NCBI GenBank assembly: GCA_035405645.1
Contig: DAONJL010000066.1
Location: 1-12,370, forward strand
Direction of reading: 5' to 3'
From: DAONJL01 sp035405645 [NCBI: bacterium]
GTDB taxonomy: Bacteria > JAGOBX01 > DAONJL01
DNA: 12,370 bases
The position numbers and the translations under genes are program-made. The notes beneath the pieces were generated by a model that searched no databases, was not told where the DNA came from, and saw nothing but the letters and a program-made list of their open reading frames with translations. Positions within the stretch are counted from its first letter, which is position 1. Every line of letters begins with the position of its first letter. Positions 1 through 8,037 of the stretch are shown piece by piece.

Positions 1-584
1 CCATCAGCATTACAGGAAGCATCACCACCAAAATCTTGTTCACCAGGTCTAAAATCACCTAAAGTAATACCAGCGTTTTCACCCAAAAAATTTAACCTAA
101 TATCAAAAGCCATAGCTATTCTTAAATAAGAAGTTTTTAAAGGATATTCAGAAGGTTTAATTGGATTTCCAAATTTATAAAAAGCAATTTTAGCAAGTTT
201 CTTTTGCAGATTAGGATTTGGCTTAATTGAAATACAATCAAAACCCAAGTTTTGTAAATTTAATAAATTTTGTCTCCCAATTTCAGTCATAGTATAACCT
301 TGATAATTAACTAATAATGGTCTTAATCCTAATTTCTCTTTTACATAACAAGCAATAAAATGACTATCTTTACCACCACTAACTCCAATAGTGCAATCAT
401 AAGGTATAGCAGGATTTTTATTTTTTTTTGCCCAATCAATAATAGAATATAATTCCTTCTCTCTTGCAGTCCAATCAATTTCTTCATATTTTTCATAATA
501 CTTGCAAGGATAGCATACTCCATTTTCATCAAATTTAATGCCCGGTCTTGTGTCAGGTTGAACGCATTTTTTACAATACTTCAT
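1..584 (-). CDS. N-acetyl sugar amidotransferase (WbpG/PseA-like), 3' end beyond the window
   Basis: This is the first 194 codons of an open gene that runs off the window at position 1. Visible features are an N-terminal four-cysteine cluster (C4, C7, C24, C27), probably a metal site, and the PP-loop ATP-pyrophosphatase motif SGGKDS at residues 69-74, preceded by a hydrophobic strand (CTIGV). Further on, residues 151-176 (TSYLRIAMAF and LGENAGITLG) fit the family. These proteins adenylate an N-acetyl group on a sugar and, with ammonia from HisH/HisF-like partners, turn it into an acetamidino group, as in Pseudomonas O-antigen and in amidinated pseudaminic or legionaminic acid. The ATG at 584 follows a strong GGAGGA (591-596) by 6 nt and lies 12 bp after the preceding gene. 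I infer that it amidinates the nonulosonic acid or another amino sugar of this operon. The family call is secure; the substrate is not. Confidence 0.9.
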   Translation of the reverse strand, partial: MKYCKKCVQPDTRPGIKFDENGVCYPCKYYEKYEEIDWTAREKELYSIIDWAKKNKNPAIPYDCTIGVSGGKDSHFIACYVKEKLGLRPLLVNYQGYTMTEIGRQNLLNLQNLGFDCISIKPNPNLQKKLAKIAFYKFGNPIKPSEYPLKTSYLRIAMAFDIRLNFLGENAGITLGDFRPGEQDFGGDASCNAD

Positions 585-590
585 ATCAAT

Positions 591-596
591 TCCTCC
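591..596 (-). promoter_or_regulatory. Shine-Dalgarno site of the amidotransferase gene
   Basis: The minus strand reads GGAGGA, 6 nt upstream of the ATG at 584 and directly next to the TAA of the acetyltransferase gene (597-599). It is the best ribosome-binding site in the window and fixes the start of the truncated gene. Confidence 0.8.
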
Positions 597-1136
597 TTAA
601 TAAATAAATTCTTCTTTTAATAAACCTAATTGTATCACATTTGAAAATTTATTATTAGCAAATTTATGTTCTCGTAAAATGCCTTCTTTCTTAAATCCTA
701 ATTTTAAAAATAAACTCAAAGAAGCAATATTTTCTTCAACAACACCTGCTGTAATTCTATGTAAATTCATTTTATTAAATCCATGTTTAATTAGTATTTT
801 TACTGCTTCTGTTGCATAACCTTTATTCCAATAATTTTTTTCGCCAATTATAATAGAAATATCAGCTCGTTGATGAAGAAAATTTATTTGATGCAAACCA
901 ACAGTTCCAATTAAAATATTATTCTTTTTTGTTACAATTGCCAATTGTAAATTTGTTTTATCAGAATATAATCTATAAAAAAACTCCTTTTGTGTATGAT
1001 AAGTTGCTGGAAAAACACCATGATATGAATATTTTGTAACTTCTTCATCATTAAACCATAAATACCATTTGTTTATATCATCCTCACAAAAAGGTCGTAA
1101 ATAAATTTTTTCCCCTGTAATAAATGCATTTAACAT
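597..1136 (-). CDS. GNAT N-acetyltransferase, RimJ/RimL type
   Basis: The protein has 179 residues, the normal length for a stand-alone GNAT (RimJ/RimL-like Acetyltransf_3 subgroup). It starts with the typical YLRP strand (residues 12-15). The acetyl-CoA-binding region is YWNKGYATEA at 102-111, a standard (R/Q)xxGxG/A-type loop with N104-K-G-Y-A. The C-terminal part carries the family pattern VVEENIASL followed by FLKLGFKKEGILREH (132-157). The ATG at 1136 has AAGGAG 8 nt upstream. In glycan operons such enzymes acetylate an amino group on a nucleotide-sugar intermediate, or O-acetylate the finished sugar. Because the hydrolase gene already carries a fused GNAT domain, this second one probably acts on another amine, perhaps the one made by the DegT aminotransferase just upstream. 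That assignment is inference. Ribosomal-protein acetylation is unlikely in this context. Confidence 0.85.
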   Translation of the reverse strand: MLNAFITGEKIYLRPFCEDDINKWYLWFNDEEVTKYSYHGVFPATYHTQKEFFYRLYSDKTNLQLAIVTKKNNILIGTVGLHQINFLHQRADISIIIGEKNYWNKGYATEAVKILIKHGFNKMNLHRITAGVVEENIASLSLFLKLGFKKEGILREHKFANNKFSNVIQLGLLKEEFIY

Positions 1137-1144
1137 TTTATTAT

Positions 1145-1150
1145 CTCCTT
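1145..1150 (-). promoter_or_regulatory. Shine-Dalgarno site of the GNAT gene
   Basis: The minus strand reads AAGGAG, 8 nt upstream of the ATG at 1136. It overlaps the TAA stop (1149-1151) of the upstream 626-residue transferase gene, so re-initiation by the same ribosome is possible even though the two genes do not overlap. Confidence 0.7.
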
Positions 1151-3029
1151 ACTCATTTAAAATTTTCAAAATATATTTAATTGTATTTTGTTTTATTTCT
1201 TTTAATTCAGGATAATTAAAAAGCAATTTTCTCATTTCATAAAAAGTCTCTTCATCAAGAATATATTTTTTTTCACTTATATATTTTGCAATTTTTTTTT
1301 CTAAATCATCATAACATTCACTTATTAAATTGTAAGTATAATAAGGAAAATTCAAATATCTAAAATATCCAATATTATCATAAAAAAAATTTGGTATTCC
1401 AAAAGCCAATGTTTCATCAGCAATAGTAGTAGCACAATGAGTAATTGTAAAATCAGCATAGCATAATGTTTGATAAATATTATATTTTTCAATTTCATAT
1501 TCTATACTTATATTTGGTATGGCTTCCATTTCTTCAATTTTAAATTTAATTGTTTTATATGAATAACATCTCGCTGTTTTAGGTTTTATCAGGATATGTA
1601 TATTAGAATATTTTTTTGCTAACTTTATTAATACATCATAAAAATCAATTATAAATTTTAATCGTGCTACTACTCTTTGACCATCTTCATATAATGACTC
1701 TGGCGAATGATAATCAAAAGCAAATACTAACATTTTATCTTTCTTTAATCTTAAATATTTTTGAAAATTAGTTTTTTGAATATTTGAAAACTCAATTATT
1801 TTTGGAAATCTTTTTAAGCCAAGCGGTATGATATGTTTAATATAATGCTTTGATGTTCGTAACATTTCCTTTTCAGAATGTTGACCAGCAGTAAAATAAT
1901 AATCAAAATTTAAATGTCCAAAAGTAATAAAACCATCAGTAGAACGATCTTGCATTCCAATTGTTTTTATTTTATTTATGCCTAAAGCCAAAATAAAAGT
2001 TCTGTCAATACATATTTCAAAACAACTAAGACATATTTTCAAATCAGGAAATCTTTTTATTTGATAATCATATTTTATTAATCTTACTAAAAGATTAAAT
2101 AAAGTTTTTTTTATTAAATAATCATTTAAAAAAACAAAAATAAATTGCTTCAAAACATTATTTTGAACTTTTAAAAATGATAAAGTTTTATATAGAATCA
2201 AAGATAAAAAAATATTTGGAATATTATTTTGCTCATAAAATTTTTTACTTTTTTCATACCAATCAAGACAGTAATCTATAGAAATATGAAGAATATTTTT
2301 AGGATTTAAAATTGAATCAGGATTGTAATCATAATATTCATCTTTTAAATATATTTCTCCATAATAAACTCCTTGATGCGGAACTAATGCAATTTTTTGA
2401 GTGTAAGTTAAATTTTTATATTTTTTTTTATAAATTACTGGAAATAAGTTTCGTGCAATTATTTTTAAAATATTTAAAATTATTTCTCTTACTAATTTTA
2501 ATATAAAAATAGTTGATTTAATTTTATCAAATGGAATGTAAATAATTCTAAAATTAGATAAATTAAAATAGTTCTTAAAAAATATAAAGTAATTATCAAA
2601 TGTTAACAAAAAAAATTGATTATTATTATTTTTTGAAAATTCTTCAAAAAAAATATATGCTTTAATAATTTCTTCGAAATTATTGCGTAGTTCATATTGA
2701 ATAGCAATTTTGAATTTTTCAATTAAATCATAATCTTTTTTTAAATAATAAGAAATAAAAAAATTATAAAATTCAGTATTAATAATTTTTTTATTCATTA
2801 AATCAAATAAAATTTTATGCCTTGCTAACTCCCAATATTTATAAATAATATTTGTATCAAAAGAATTAAAGTTTAAGTGATAAATTTTTTTAATTTTTAA
2901 TAATTCAATAGAATTATCGTTCTGAAAGTATTTTGAACAATTTACAAAATATATTTTCTTAAAAAGAAAAAAGAATATTCTAAAAAAATAATAAATAGGT
3001 CTATTCAAATACTCAATAAATAAAATCAT
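1149..3029 (-). CDS. Large putative surface-glycan glycosyltransferase (GT-B-like C-terminus)
   Basis: A 626-residue protein that I cannot place in a named family with certainty. The N-terminus (about residues 8-28) is very rich in aromatic and basic residues (YYFFRIFFFLFKK), which suggests membrane association rather than a signal peptide. The C-terminal third looks like a GT-B nucleotide-sugar-binding half. It has HILIKPK at 478-484, then a hydrophobic strand and the segment H531-C-A-T-T-I-A-D-E-T-L-A-F-G-I-P, resembling the acidic/glycine motif of CDP-glycerol glycerophosphotransferase and capsule transferases (SxxxxEALxxGxP). The middle (about 340-400) has GMQDRST followed by FDYYFTAG, also seen in that broad group. 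The start overlaps the DegT stop by ATGA. A role in adding the operon's sugar to a surface glycan, possibly as the nonulosonic acid transferase, is inferred from position. Confidence 0.6.
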   Translation of the reverse strand: MILFIEYLNRPIYYFFRIFFFLFKKIYFVNCSKYFQNDNSIELLKIKKIYHLNFNSFDTNIIYKYWELARHKILFDLMNKKIINTEFYNFFISYYLKKDYDLIEKFKIAIQYELRNNFEEIIKAYIFFEEFSKNNNNQFFLLTFDNYFIFFKNYFNLSNFRIIYIPFDKIKSTIFILKLVREIILNILKIIARNLFPVIYKKKYKNLTYTQKIALVPHQGVYYGEIYLKDEYYDYNPDSILNPKNILHISIDYCLDWYEKSKKFYEQNNIPNIFLSLILYKTLSFLKVQNNVLKQFIFVFLNDYLIKKTLFNLLVRLIKYDYQIKRFPDLKICLSCFEICIDRTFILALGINKIKTIGMQDRSTDGFITFGHLNFDYYFTAGQHSEKEMLRTSKHYIKHIIPLGLKRFPKIIEFSNIQKTNFQKYLRLKKDKMLVFAFDYHSPESLYEDGQRVVARLKFIIDFYDVLIKLAKKYSNIHILIKPKTARCYSYKTIKFKIEEMEAIPNISIEYEIEKYNIYQTLCYADFTITHCATTIADETLAFGIPNFFYDNIGYFRYLNFPYYTYNLISECYDDLEKKIAKYISEKKYILDEETFYEMRKLLFNYPELKEIKQNTIKYILKILNE

Positions 3030-4333
3030 TTTTTTAACTCAGAAATATTATCATAAACTTTATAAAATGCTTTAGCAACATCATCTAAATCTCTTTTAGT
3101 CATAGGTGGTTTAAATATTTCATGATAAAAAAATTCATTGTTCTGCAATCTTTCAGCAACTTCACATTTCATTTTATTATAGTCAATATTTTTTTTTGAG
3201 TATTTACAGGTAAAAGGGCATCCTTTTGAACCATATAATAACTTTTGTTGATAAACTTTTAAATTATATAAAGGTCTAACATAACCTGTAAATAATAATG
3301 GTCCTTGATATTCTCTAAATTCTGTTGGTGATAATTCAGCTCTGACTGCACTAATAAATTTATCTCTATGAATACCAATTTTATCTTCATCATATTTAAA
3401 TGGATGAACATAATAAGAATGAGTATAATTTTTATAAGTAATTGCAGGAATAATACCGTCTAACTGTTTTATTTTTTCATTTAAATATTCTATATTTTCA
3501 ATTCTTTGTTTTTGTAAAAAATTAAATTTTTTTAATTGACATATTCCAATAGCAGCCTGAATTTCTGTCATTCTAAAATTAAATCCTAAAATATTAGTTA
3601 TATCAGATAACTCACGAGAAGTTACAGCATTTTCTCCATGATTACGAATCAACAATAATTTTTCATAAATTTGTGAATCATTAGTAACAGCAATTCCACC
3701 TTCGCCAGTGTGAATATGTTTATGAAAATTTAGACTAAATATTCCAACATCTCCAAAAGTCCCTGCAAATTTTCCATAACATTTTGCAAATGGAGATTGA
3801 GCAGTATCTTCAACAACTTTCAATTTATACTTCTTAGCTAATTCCATAATTTTTGTAATTTGCGCAGGATGCCCTAATAAATGTGTAACAAAAATTGCTT
3901 TTGTTCGTTCATTTATTTTTTTTTCAATTTCAGCAGGTTCTAAATTAAAAATATCATCTTGAATATCAGCAAATACTGGAATAGCATTAAAAACTAAAAT
4001 TGAAGTAGCAGTAGCACTCATTGTCCAGGGCGAAATAATTACTTCATCACCAGGTTCTAAACCAATTGCACCTGCTGCTGCAATTAAACATGATGTTGCT
4101 GAATTCATAGAAACTGCATATTTTACATTTAATTTTTTACACCACAGTTCTTCTAATTCTTTTACATATTTGCCCCCATAAAATTTCTCGCCATATTTTG
4201 CAACAAAATCAGAAAGTATTCCAGATTTTAAAACTTTATTTACTAATTCAATTTCTTCTTTTCCAATAGTATTATAAGCTGGAAATTTTTTATACCTTAT
4301 TTTTTTTCCACCAAAAATTGCTAATTTACTCAT
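3026..4333 (-). CDS. DegT/DnrJ/EryC1/StrS family PLP-dependent sugar aminotransferase
   Basis: This 435-residue protein is a clear member of the DegT family. The N-terminus has the LAIFGGKKIR segment typical of the StsC/RifK-like subgroup. D176 in VVEDTAQS should pair with the pyridoxal nitrogen. K205 in NFHKHIHTGEGG should form the Schiff base; most relatives have SFxxTKxLTTGEGG here, so the two flanking histidines are distinctive. GFNFRMTEIQAA (250-261) is the conserved substrate-loop region. The family transfers an amino group, usually from glutamate or glutamine, to a keto-sugar. It is longer than the usual 370-400 residues, partly because of a segment near 365-392 with three cysteines (C372, C376, C390). 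AAGGGGA (4341-4347) precedes the ATG by 7 nt. The dehydrogenase gene immediately upstream could supply its ketone or aldehyde substrate. The exact sugar is unknown; a PseC/SpsC-like role is possible but not shown. Confidence 0.93.
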   Translation of the reverse strand: MSKLAIFGGKKIRYKKFPAYNTIGKEEIELVNKVLKSGILSDFVAKYGEKFYGGKYVKELEELWCKKLNVKYAVSMNSATSCLIAAAGAIGLEPGDEVIISPWTMSATATSILVFNAIPVFADIQDDIFNLEPAEIEKKINERTKAIFVTHLLGHPAQITKIMELAKKYKLKVVEDTAQSPFAKCYGKFAGTFGDVGIFSLNFHKHIHTGEGGIAVTNDSQIYEKLLLIRNHGENAVTSRELSDITNILGFNFRMTEIQAAIGICQLKKFNFLQKQRIENIEYLNEKIKQLDGIIPAITYKNYTHSYYVHPFKYDEDKIGIHRDKFISAVRAELSPTEFREYQGPLLFTGYVRPLYNLKVYQQKLLYGSKGCPFTCKYSKKNIDYNKMKCEVAERLQNNEFFYHEIFKPPMTKRDLDDVAKAFYKVYDNISELKK

Positions 4334-5304
4334 TTTTTCTTCCCCTTTAATGCCAATTTATAAATCTTATTACAAATTAAATAATTATTATATTCATCAA
4401 TTAAAAAATTATTAACTTTATTACTAATTATATTATTATATAATGTCTCTAAAATTTTATACATAGCTCTATTAAGATTATTTTTTATTTTTTCACCTTT
4501 TGCTGAAAGCCAATAATAATTTTTATAATAATTACTTCTTTTAGTTTTGTATAAATAAATATCAAAGCCATTATTTTTTGTTGTTATTCTACCTTTTTCA
4601 AAAATAATATCCATTTCAAAAAAACTATAATCTATATTCAAATTCTCAAATATATAAACTTGAAAATCTAGATAATCAAGTAATACATCCACAACAGAAT
4701 CATTAACATCGATTTTTAGGATTTTTATTAATTTTATTTTAATTGGTAACTTTCCTATCAAAAAAAGTAATAAATCAATTGCATGTGAACCATTTGACAT
4801 AATACCTTTTGAATGATAAAATATTATCCTTTTTAAATTACCTAAAACTTTATTATTAATTATATTGCGTATATCTTCTATTCCAATACTCCAGCGACGA
4901 AAATGATTTATATAAATGTTACGATTAACTAATATTTCAAAATTTTGTTTAACTTTTTTATAATCTAAACCAAGTGGTTTTTCACTCCAAATTCCTTTAA
5001 TATTATATTTCGAAATTAAATTTAAATAATCATCATGTGTTTGTGAAGGGGAACAAATACTAATTATATCAGGTTTAATTCTTTCTAACATTTCTGAAAC
5101 TGTATTAAATATATAAGGTATTTTATATTTTTTTTGAAATTTCTTTAAATTATCTTCATTTGTATCAACTGCTGCAACTAATTCTATATTTGGATGTATT
5201 AGATATGCTTTAGCGTGAGTTAAAATGTTTTTTTTATCTTTTATATCATCATAAAGGCCAGCAATAAAACCACAGCCAATTATTGCACTTTTTAATTTAT
5301 TCAT
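4330..5304 (-). CDS. Gfo/Idh/MocA family NAD(P)-dependent oxidoreductase
   Basis: A 324-residue protein with an N-terminal Rossmann fold (residues 1-125), dinucleotide motif IGCGFIAG (9-16), and SICSPSQTH (82-90) after the fourth strand. The family catalytic motif EKP is at 108-110. The C-terminal domain contains the usual NGSHAIDLL segment (171-179), where H174 corresponds to the conserved active-site histidine. Members oxidise or reduce a sugar hydroxyl/ketone with NAD(P). It has no recognisable Shine-Dalgarno, and its ATG lies in an ATGA overlap with the stop of the cytidylyltransferase, so translational coupling is likely. Its place between a CMP-transferase and an aminotransferase suggests an oxidise-then-aminate pair acting on one sugar. 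The C-terminal 100 residues are Lys/Asn/Tyr-rich and diverged, so the substrate cannot be predicted. Confidence 0.88.
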   Translation of the reverse strand: MNKLKSAIIGCGFIAGLYDDIKDKKNILTHAKAYLIHPNIELVAAVDTNEDNLKKFQKKYKIPYIFNTVSEMLERIKPDIISICSPSQTHDDYLNLISKYNIKGIWSEKPLGLDYKKVKQNFEILVNRNIYINHFRRWSIGIEDIRNIINNKVLGNLKRIIFYHSKGIMSNGSHAIDLLLFLIGKLPIKIKLIKILKIDVNDSVVDVLLDYLDFQVYIFENLNIDYSFFEMDIIFEKGRITTKNNGFDIYLYKTKRSNYYKNYYWLSAKGEKIKNNLNRAMYKILETLYNNIISNKVNNFLIDEYNNYLICNKIYKLALKGKKK

Positions 5305-6038
5305 TTTTGTTCTGTTTTATGTTTAATATTTTTATTTATTAATACTAATTCAGGATGTGATTTTAAAAAATTAAAAATATCTTGATAATTGAAATATTTT
5401 TTTATAGGATATAATTCTTCAAATATTTTTCTAATTAAAAAATAATCTTCTGCTTCATCTAATGTTAATCTATATTCAGGTGCTTGTAATTCAATTGGTG
5501 CCTCAATATTTAATAATTTAAATTTATCTGGATTATTGTAAATATAAGTTGATACATGTTCTCTATCAAATGGATTTTTAGTTAATTTTTCTACTTCATT
5601 CAATGTATTTGTAGAAAAAACCTGAACATCCATACCGCGTGGATATGTTCTTTTAATAATATTAGAAACATAATCAACATTATTATTAAGATAATTATTT
5701 ACACAATTAGTTACTATTTCCTTATCCACTAATGGACAATCACTTGTAACTTCAATAATTAAATCAACATTAAAATGTTTTGCTGCATTAAGAACTCGTG
5801 ATAATACATCTTCTTCACTTCCAATAAAATAATCTACATTTTCTTTTATTGCCAGATCAATTAAAACTTTATTTGAATTATGAGGTGTTGTAGCTATAAT
5901 AATTCCATCAATAATCTCAATGTTTTTCAATCTTTCTATCATTAGTGATAAAGATGGCCTTCCTAAAATCGGAAGCATAATTTTTCCAGGTAATCGTGTT
6001 GAACTCATTCTCGCTTCAACCATTACATATTTTTTCAT
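5301..6038 (-). CDS. spsF: SpsF-like CMP-sugar cytidylyltransferase, copy 1
   Basis: A 245-residue protein of the CTP_transf_3/SpsF family. The nucleotide-binding loop at the N-terminus is VEARMSSTRLPGK (7-19). It is followed by GSEEDVLSR (73-81), TSDCPLVD (98-105) with the metal-site aspartate, and RLTLDEAEDY (190-199). SpsF-type enzymes activate nonulosonic acids as CMP-sugars and replace NeuA or PseF in sps-type operons. GAGGTG (6044-6049) is 5 nt upstream of the ATG at 6038, and the start overlaps the preceding stop by 4 bp. A clear paralogue lies at 10577-11281 with the same motif spacing but quite different sequence between motifs. Copy 1 is joined to the dehydrogenase and aminotransferase genes, copy 2 to the hydrolase and synthase genes, so the two may activate different 3-deoxy-ulosonic acids. 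The family is sure; the substrate is inferred. Confidence 0.9.
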   Translation of the reverse strand: MKKYVMVEARMSSTRLPGKIMLPILGRPSLSLMIERLKNIEIIDGIIIATTPHNSNKVLIDLAIKENVDYFIGSEEDVLSRVLNAAKHFNVDLIIEVTSDCPLVDKEIVTNCVNNYLNNNVDYVSNIIKRTYPRGMDVQVFSTNTLNEVEKLTKNPFDREHVSTYIYNNPDKFKLLNIEAPIELQAPEYRLTLDEAEDYFLIRKIFEELYPIKKYFNYQDIFNFLKSHPELVLINKNIKHKTEQK

Positions 6039-7123
6039 TTTAACACCTCATCAATTACCATAAGAGTTTTTTGAATACTATTACTATATAATTTCCTTAA
6101 ATTATTAATGTTTTTATAAAATTTTTCTTTATCTTCATTATAATAATCTTTTAATAAATTATAAAATTTATTCTGAGTATCGACATTTAAATAATATCGA
6201 TTAAGATATTTAAAATTTATAACTAATTTATTATAATTAAATAAACAGCCAATAACTGGTTTATTAAGAATCGCAGCTTCTAATAATGCTGTTGAAAACA
6301 TACCTGTTATTATATTGTTTTTTAGCATTAATGTTAGCTCATTTGAATTTGTAATTTTTACATCTAAATATTTATTTATTCTATTTTTTTTCAATATTTC
6401 TTCAATATTTTTTAAACTTTCAAAATAAAATCTTGGATGTAATTTAATATTTAATTTTACTTTTATTTTATATGAATTTGAAAAATCATCAAGAACTTTA
6501 ATTATTTCAGAAAGAACAATATTTTCATTAAAACCAAAATAATTAATAGAATCTGTTGTAGTAAATTGTAAAGGTTGAGAAAAAAAACAAATTTGAAGTA
6601 AAGAATTATTTTTTTTATTTTTATTATTATAATTTTTATATTTCTCATAAAGATATTGAAAATAAGGGAAGCCAGTATTTATTAGTAATTTATCTGGTAT
6701 ACCAGCTTTCTTACAATAATAACGATAATAATTATCACCAATTAAAATTTTATCTGGTAATATTTGCGTATTGTAAAAATTAAAGCGTCCTTTAATTTTA
6801 TTCCAATTATCAATAAATGAAATTGTTTTAATTTTATTTTCTTTACTATATTTCACAAAATCATATTCAATTGAATCAACAGCATTTGTTCCTGTTAGTA
6901 ATAAATCTGGTGAAATTTTCTTTATAATTTTTTTAATTTCATTTTTTTTAGATAATTTTATGTGATTTATTTTTTTAATATTTTTCCAAGTTAAATATGA
7001 TGAATCAACTGAGAGAATAAAAATTTGATTACTTCTTTTTAATATTTCAACTATGGGCAAAAAATTTTTTGCACAATTTATTTGATAAGTAACAATTAAA
7101 ATTCTTTTGTTTTTTAAATTCAT
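6035..7123 (-). CDS. Putative GT-B-like glycosyltransferase of the surface-glycan operon
   Basis: A 362-residue, Lys/Asn/Ile-rich cytoplasmic protein with no membrane segment. It resembles the broad group of GT-B enzymes that includes CDP-glycerol and capsule transferases. The N-terminal half has alternating strands ending in LLLTGTNAVDS (74-84), then SFIDNW (102-107) and LPDKILIGD (122-130), followed by GIPDKLLINTGFP (141-153). The C-terminal half has IKLHPR (226-231) and the donor-site-like stretch FSTALLEAAILNKPVIG (276-292). These fit a two-domain transferase or a sugar-nucleotide epimerase-like fold. It starts in an ATGA overlap with the beta-helix gene and has only a weak AAAGA upstream. 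A role in transferring the nonulosonic acid or a neighbouring residue is the simplest reading. An unusual UDP-sugar 2-epimerase/hydrolase is a weaker alternative. Confidence 0.62.
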   Translation of the reverse strand: MNLKNKRILIVTYQINCAKNFLPIVEILKRSNQIFILSVDSSYLTWKNIKKINHIKLSKKNEIKKIIKKISPDLLLTGTNAVDSIEYDFVKYSKENKIKTISFIDNWNKIKGRFNFYNTQILPDKILIGDNYYRYYCKKAGIPDKLLINTGFPYFQYLYEKYKNYNNKNKKNNSLLQICFFSQPLQFTTTDSINYFGFNENIVLSEIIKVLDDFSNSYKIKVKLNIKLHPRFYFESLKNIEEILKKNRINKYLDVKITNSNELTLMLKNNIITGMFSTALLEAAILNKPVIGCLFNYNKLVINFKYLNRYYLNVDTQNKFYNLLKDYYNEDKEKFYKNINNLRKLYSNSIQKTLMVIDEVLK

Positions 7124-8037
7124 AAATCTTTTTCTTTAATTGTCTGTTCTAAAAACAAATGTCTATTATTAGAAATATTTTTCTTTATAACAATATTAGG
7201 TTCTATTAGGATATTATTACCAATAAAACGACCGGGATATATAATAACACCAATTCCAATTTGTGTATTTTTACCTATTATTGTTCCAAAATTTTTTTGG
7301 TTTGTATCTATTAATTGAGAATTTTGTATAATAGAAATTGTTTTACCATCTAAACGATAATTTGATGTTCTAACCAATGCACCTAAAAATGTATTTTCAC
7401 AAATAATTGAATCTAAAACACAAGATAATGGACCAACAGCTGAATTAGGCATAATAATACTTTTTTTAATTTCGACATTATAGCCAAATCTTACATTATT
7501 GCTAATAGATGAATTGTTACGAATTAAGCAATTATTAGCAATGAAAACATTTTTTCCGATATATATGTTCTTTTTTAATCTGCTTCCATTTAGTATTTCA
7601 ACATTATCCTCAATATATACATTTCCTTCTATTTCAACTTTTTTTTCAATTTTTGATTTTTTAGAAATATAATTTTTTAAACTGTTTAATTCGTTTTCTA
7701 AAATAAATTTATAATCTGAAAGATTATTTATATTAATCCATTTATTTTCAATCGAACTAAAGTATCTTAAATCATTTTCTTTAATTAATTTATTAGATAA
7801 TTTTTCTTTAAAATCAACTGGTAAATATTTTTTTAACCTGTTTATTATCTTCTTTTTGTTAAATAATTCAATAAAATCAATTATTATTTTTTTTGGTTTA
7901 TTCTGTGAAAAATTTAAGTTATTTTCAACAATAATTTCTGCAATTGTTTTATTTGCTATTTCTATCTCAAAAAATGAATTAAAATTATTAAATGGAAAAA
8001 TATTATATTTTTTGGATAAAATTATTATTGAACTCAT
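7120..8037 (-). CDS. GlmU-like left-handed beta-helix (hexapeptide) protein with degenerate N-terminal domain
   Basis: This 305-residue protein has a C-terminal half (about 128-290) full of hexapeptide repeats, for example VEIEGNVYIEDNVEI and GKNVFIANNC, so it should form a left-handed beta-helix trimer. Residues 196-275 follow the GlmU or archaeal sugar-1-phosphate nucleotidylyltransferase/acetyltransferase pattern: LSCVLDSI, FLGALVRTSNYRLDG, then FGTIIGKNTQIGIGVIIYPG. Two things are missing. The first 120 residues lack the LAAGxGTRM pyrophosphorylase loop and are short compared with the roughly 230 residues of a GlmU nucleotidyltransferase domain. The catalytic histidine expected in (G/P)HLxYxGDS aligns with P203 (GPLSCVLDS). 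It may bind a sugar nucleotide, acylate by another mechanism, or serve as a scaffold. It sits in the ATGA chain directly after the synthase gene. The fold is confident; the activity is not. Confidence 0.75.
   Translation of the reverse strand: MSSIIILSKKYNIFPFNNFNSFFEIEIANKTIAEIIVENNLNFSQNKPKKIIIDFIELFNKKKIINRLKKYLPVDFKEKLSNKLIKENDLRYFSSIENKWININNLSDYKFILENELNSLKNYISKKSKIEKKVEIEGNVYIEDNVEILNGSRLKKNIYIGKNVFIANNCLIRNNSSISNNVRFGYNVEIKKSIIMPNSAVGPLSCVLDSIICENTFLGALVRTSNYRLDGKTISIIQNSQLIDTNQKNFGTIIGKNTQIGIGVIIYPGRFIGNNILIEPNIVIKKNISNNRHLFLEQTIKEKDL

Noticed and set aside
341-532. Open frame of 63 codons on the minus strand
   Set aside because: It is an out-of-frame shadow inside the amidotransferase gene (1-584), which has a strong ribosome-binding site and clear motifs.
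2312-2506. Plus-strand open frame of 64 codons
   Set aside because: Lies wholly antisense to the 626-residue transferase gene; low-complexity Leu/Phe/Ile content reflects the AT-rich complement.
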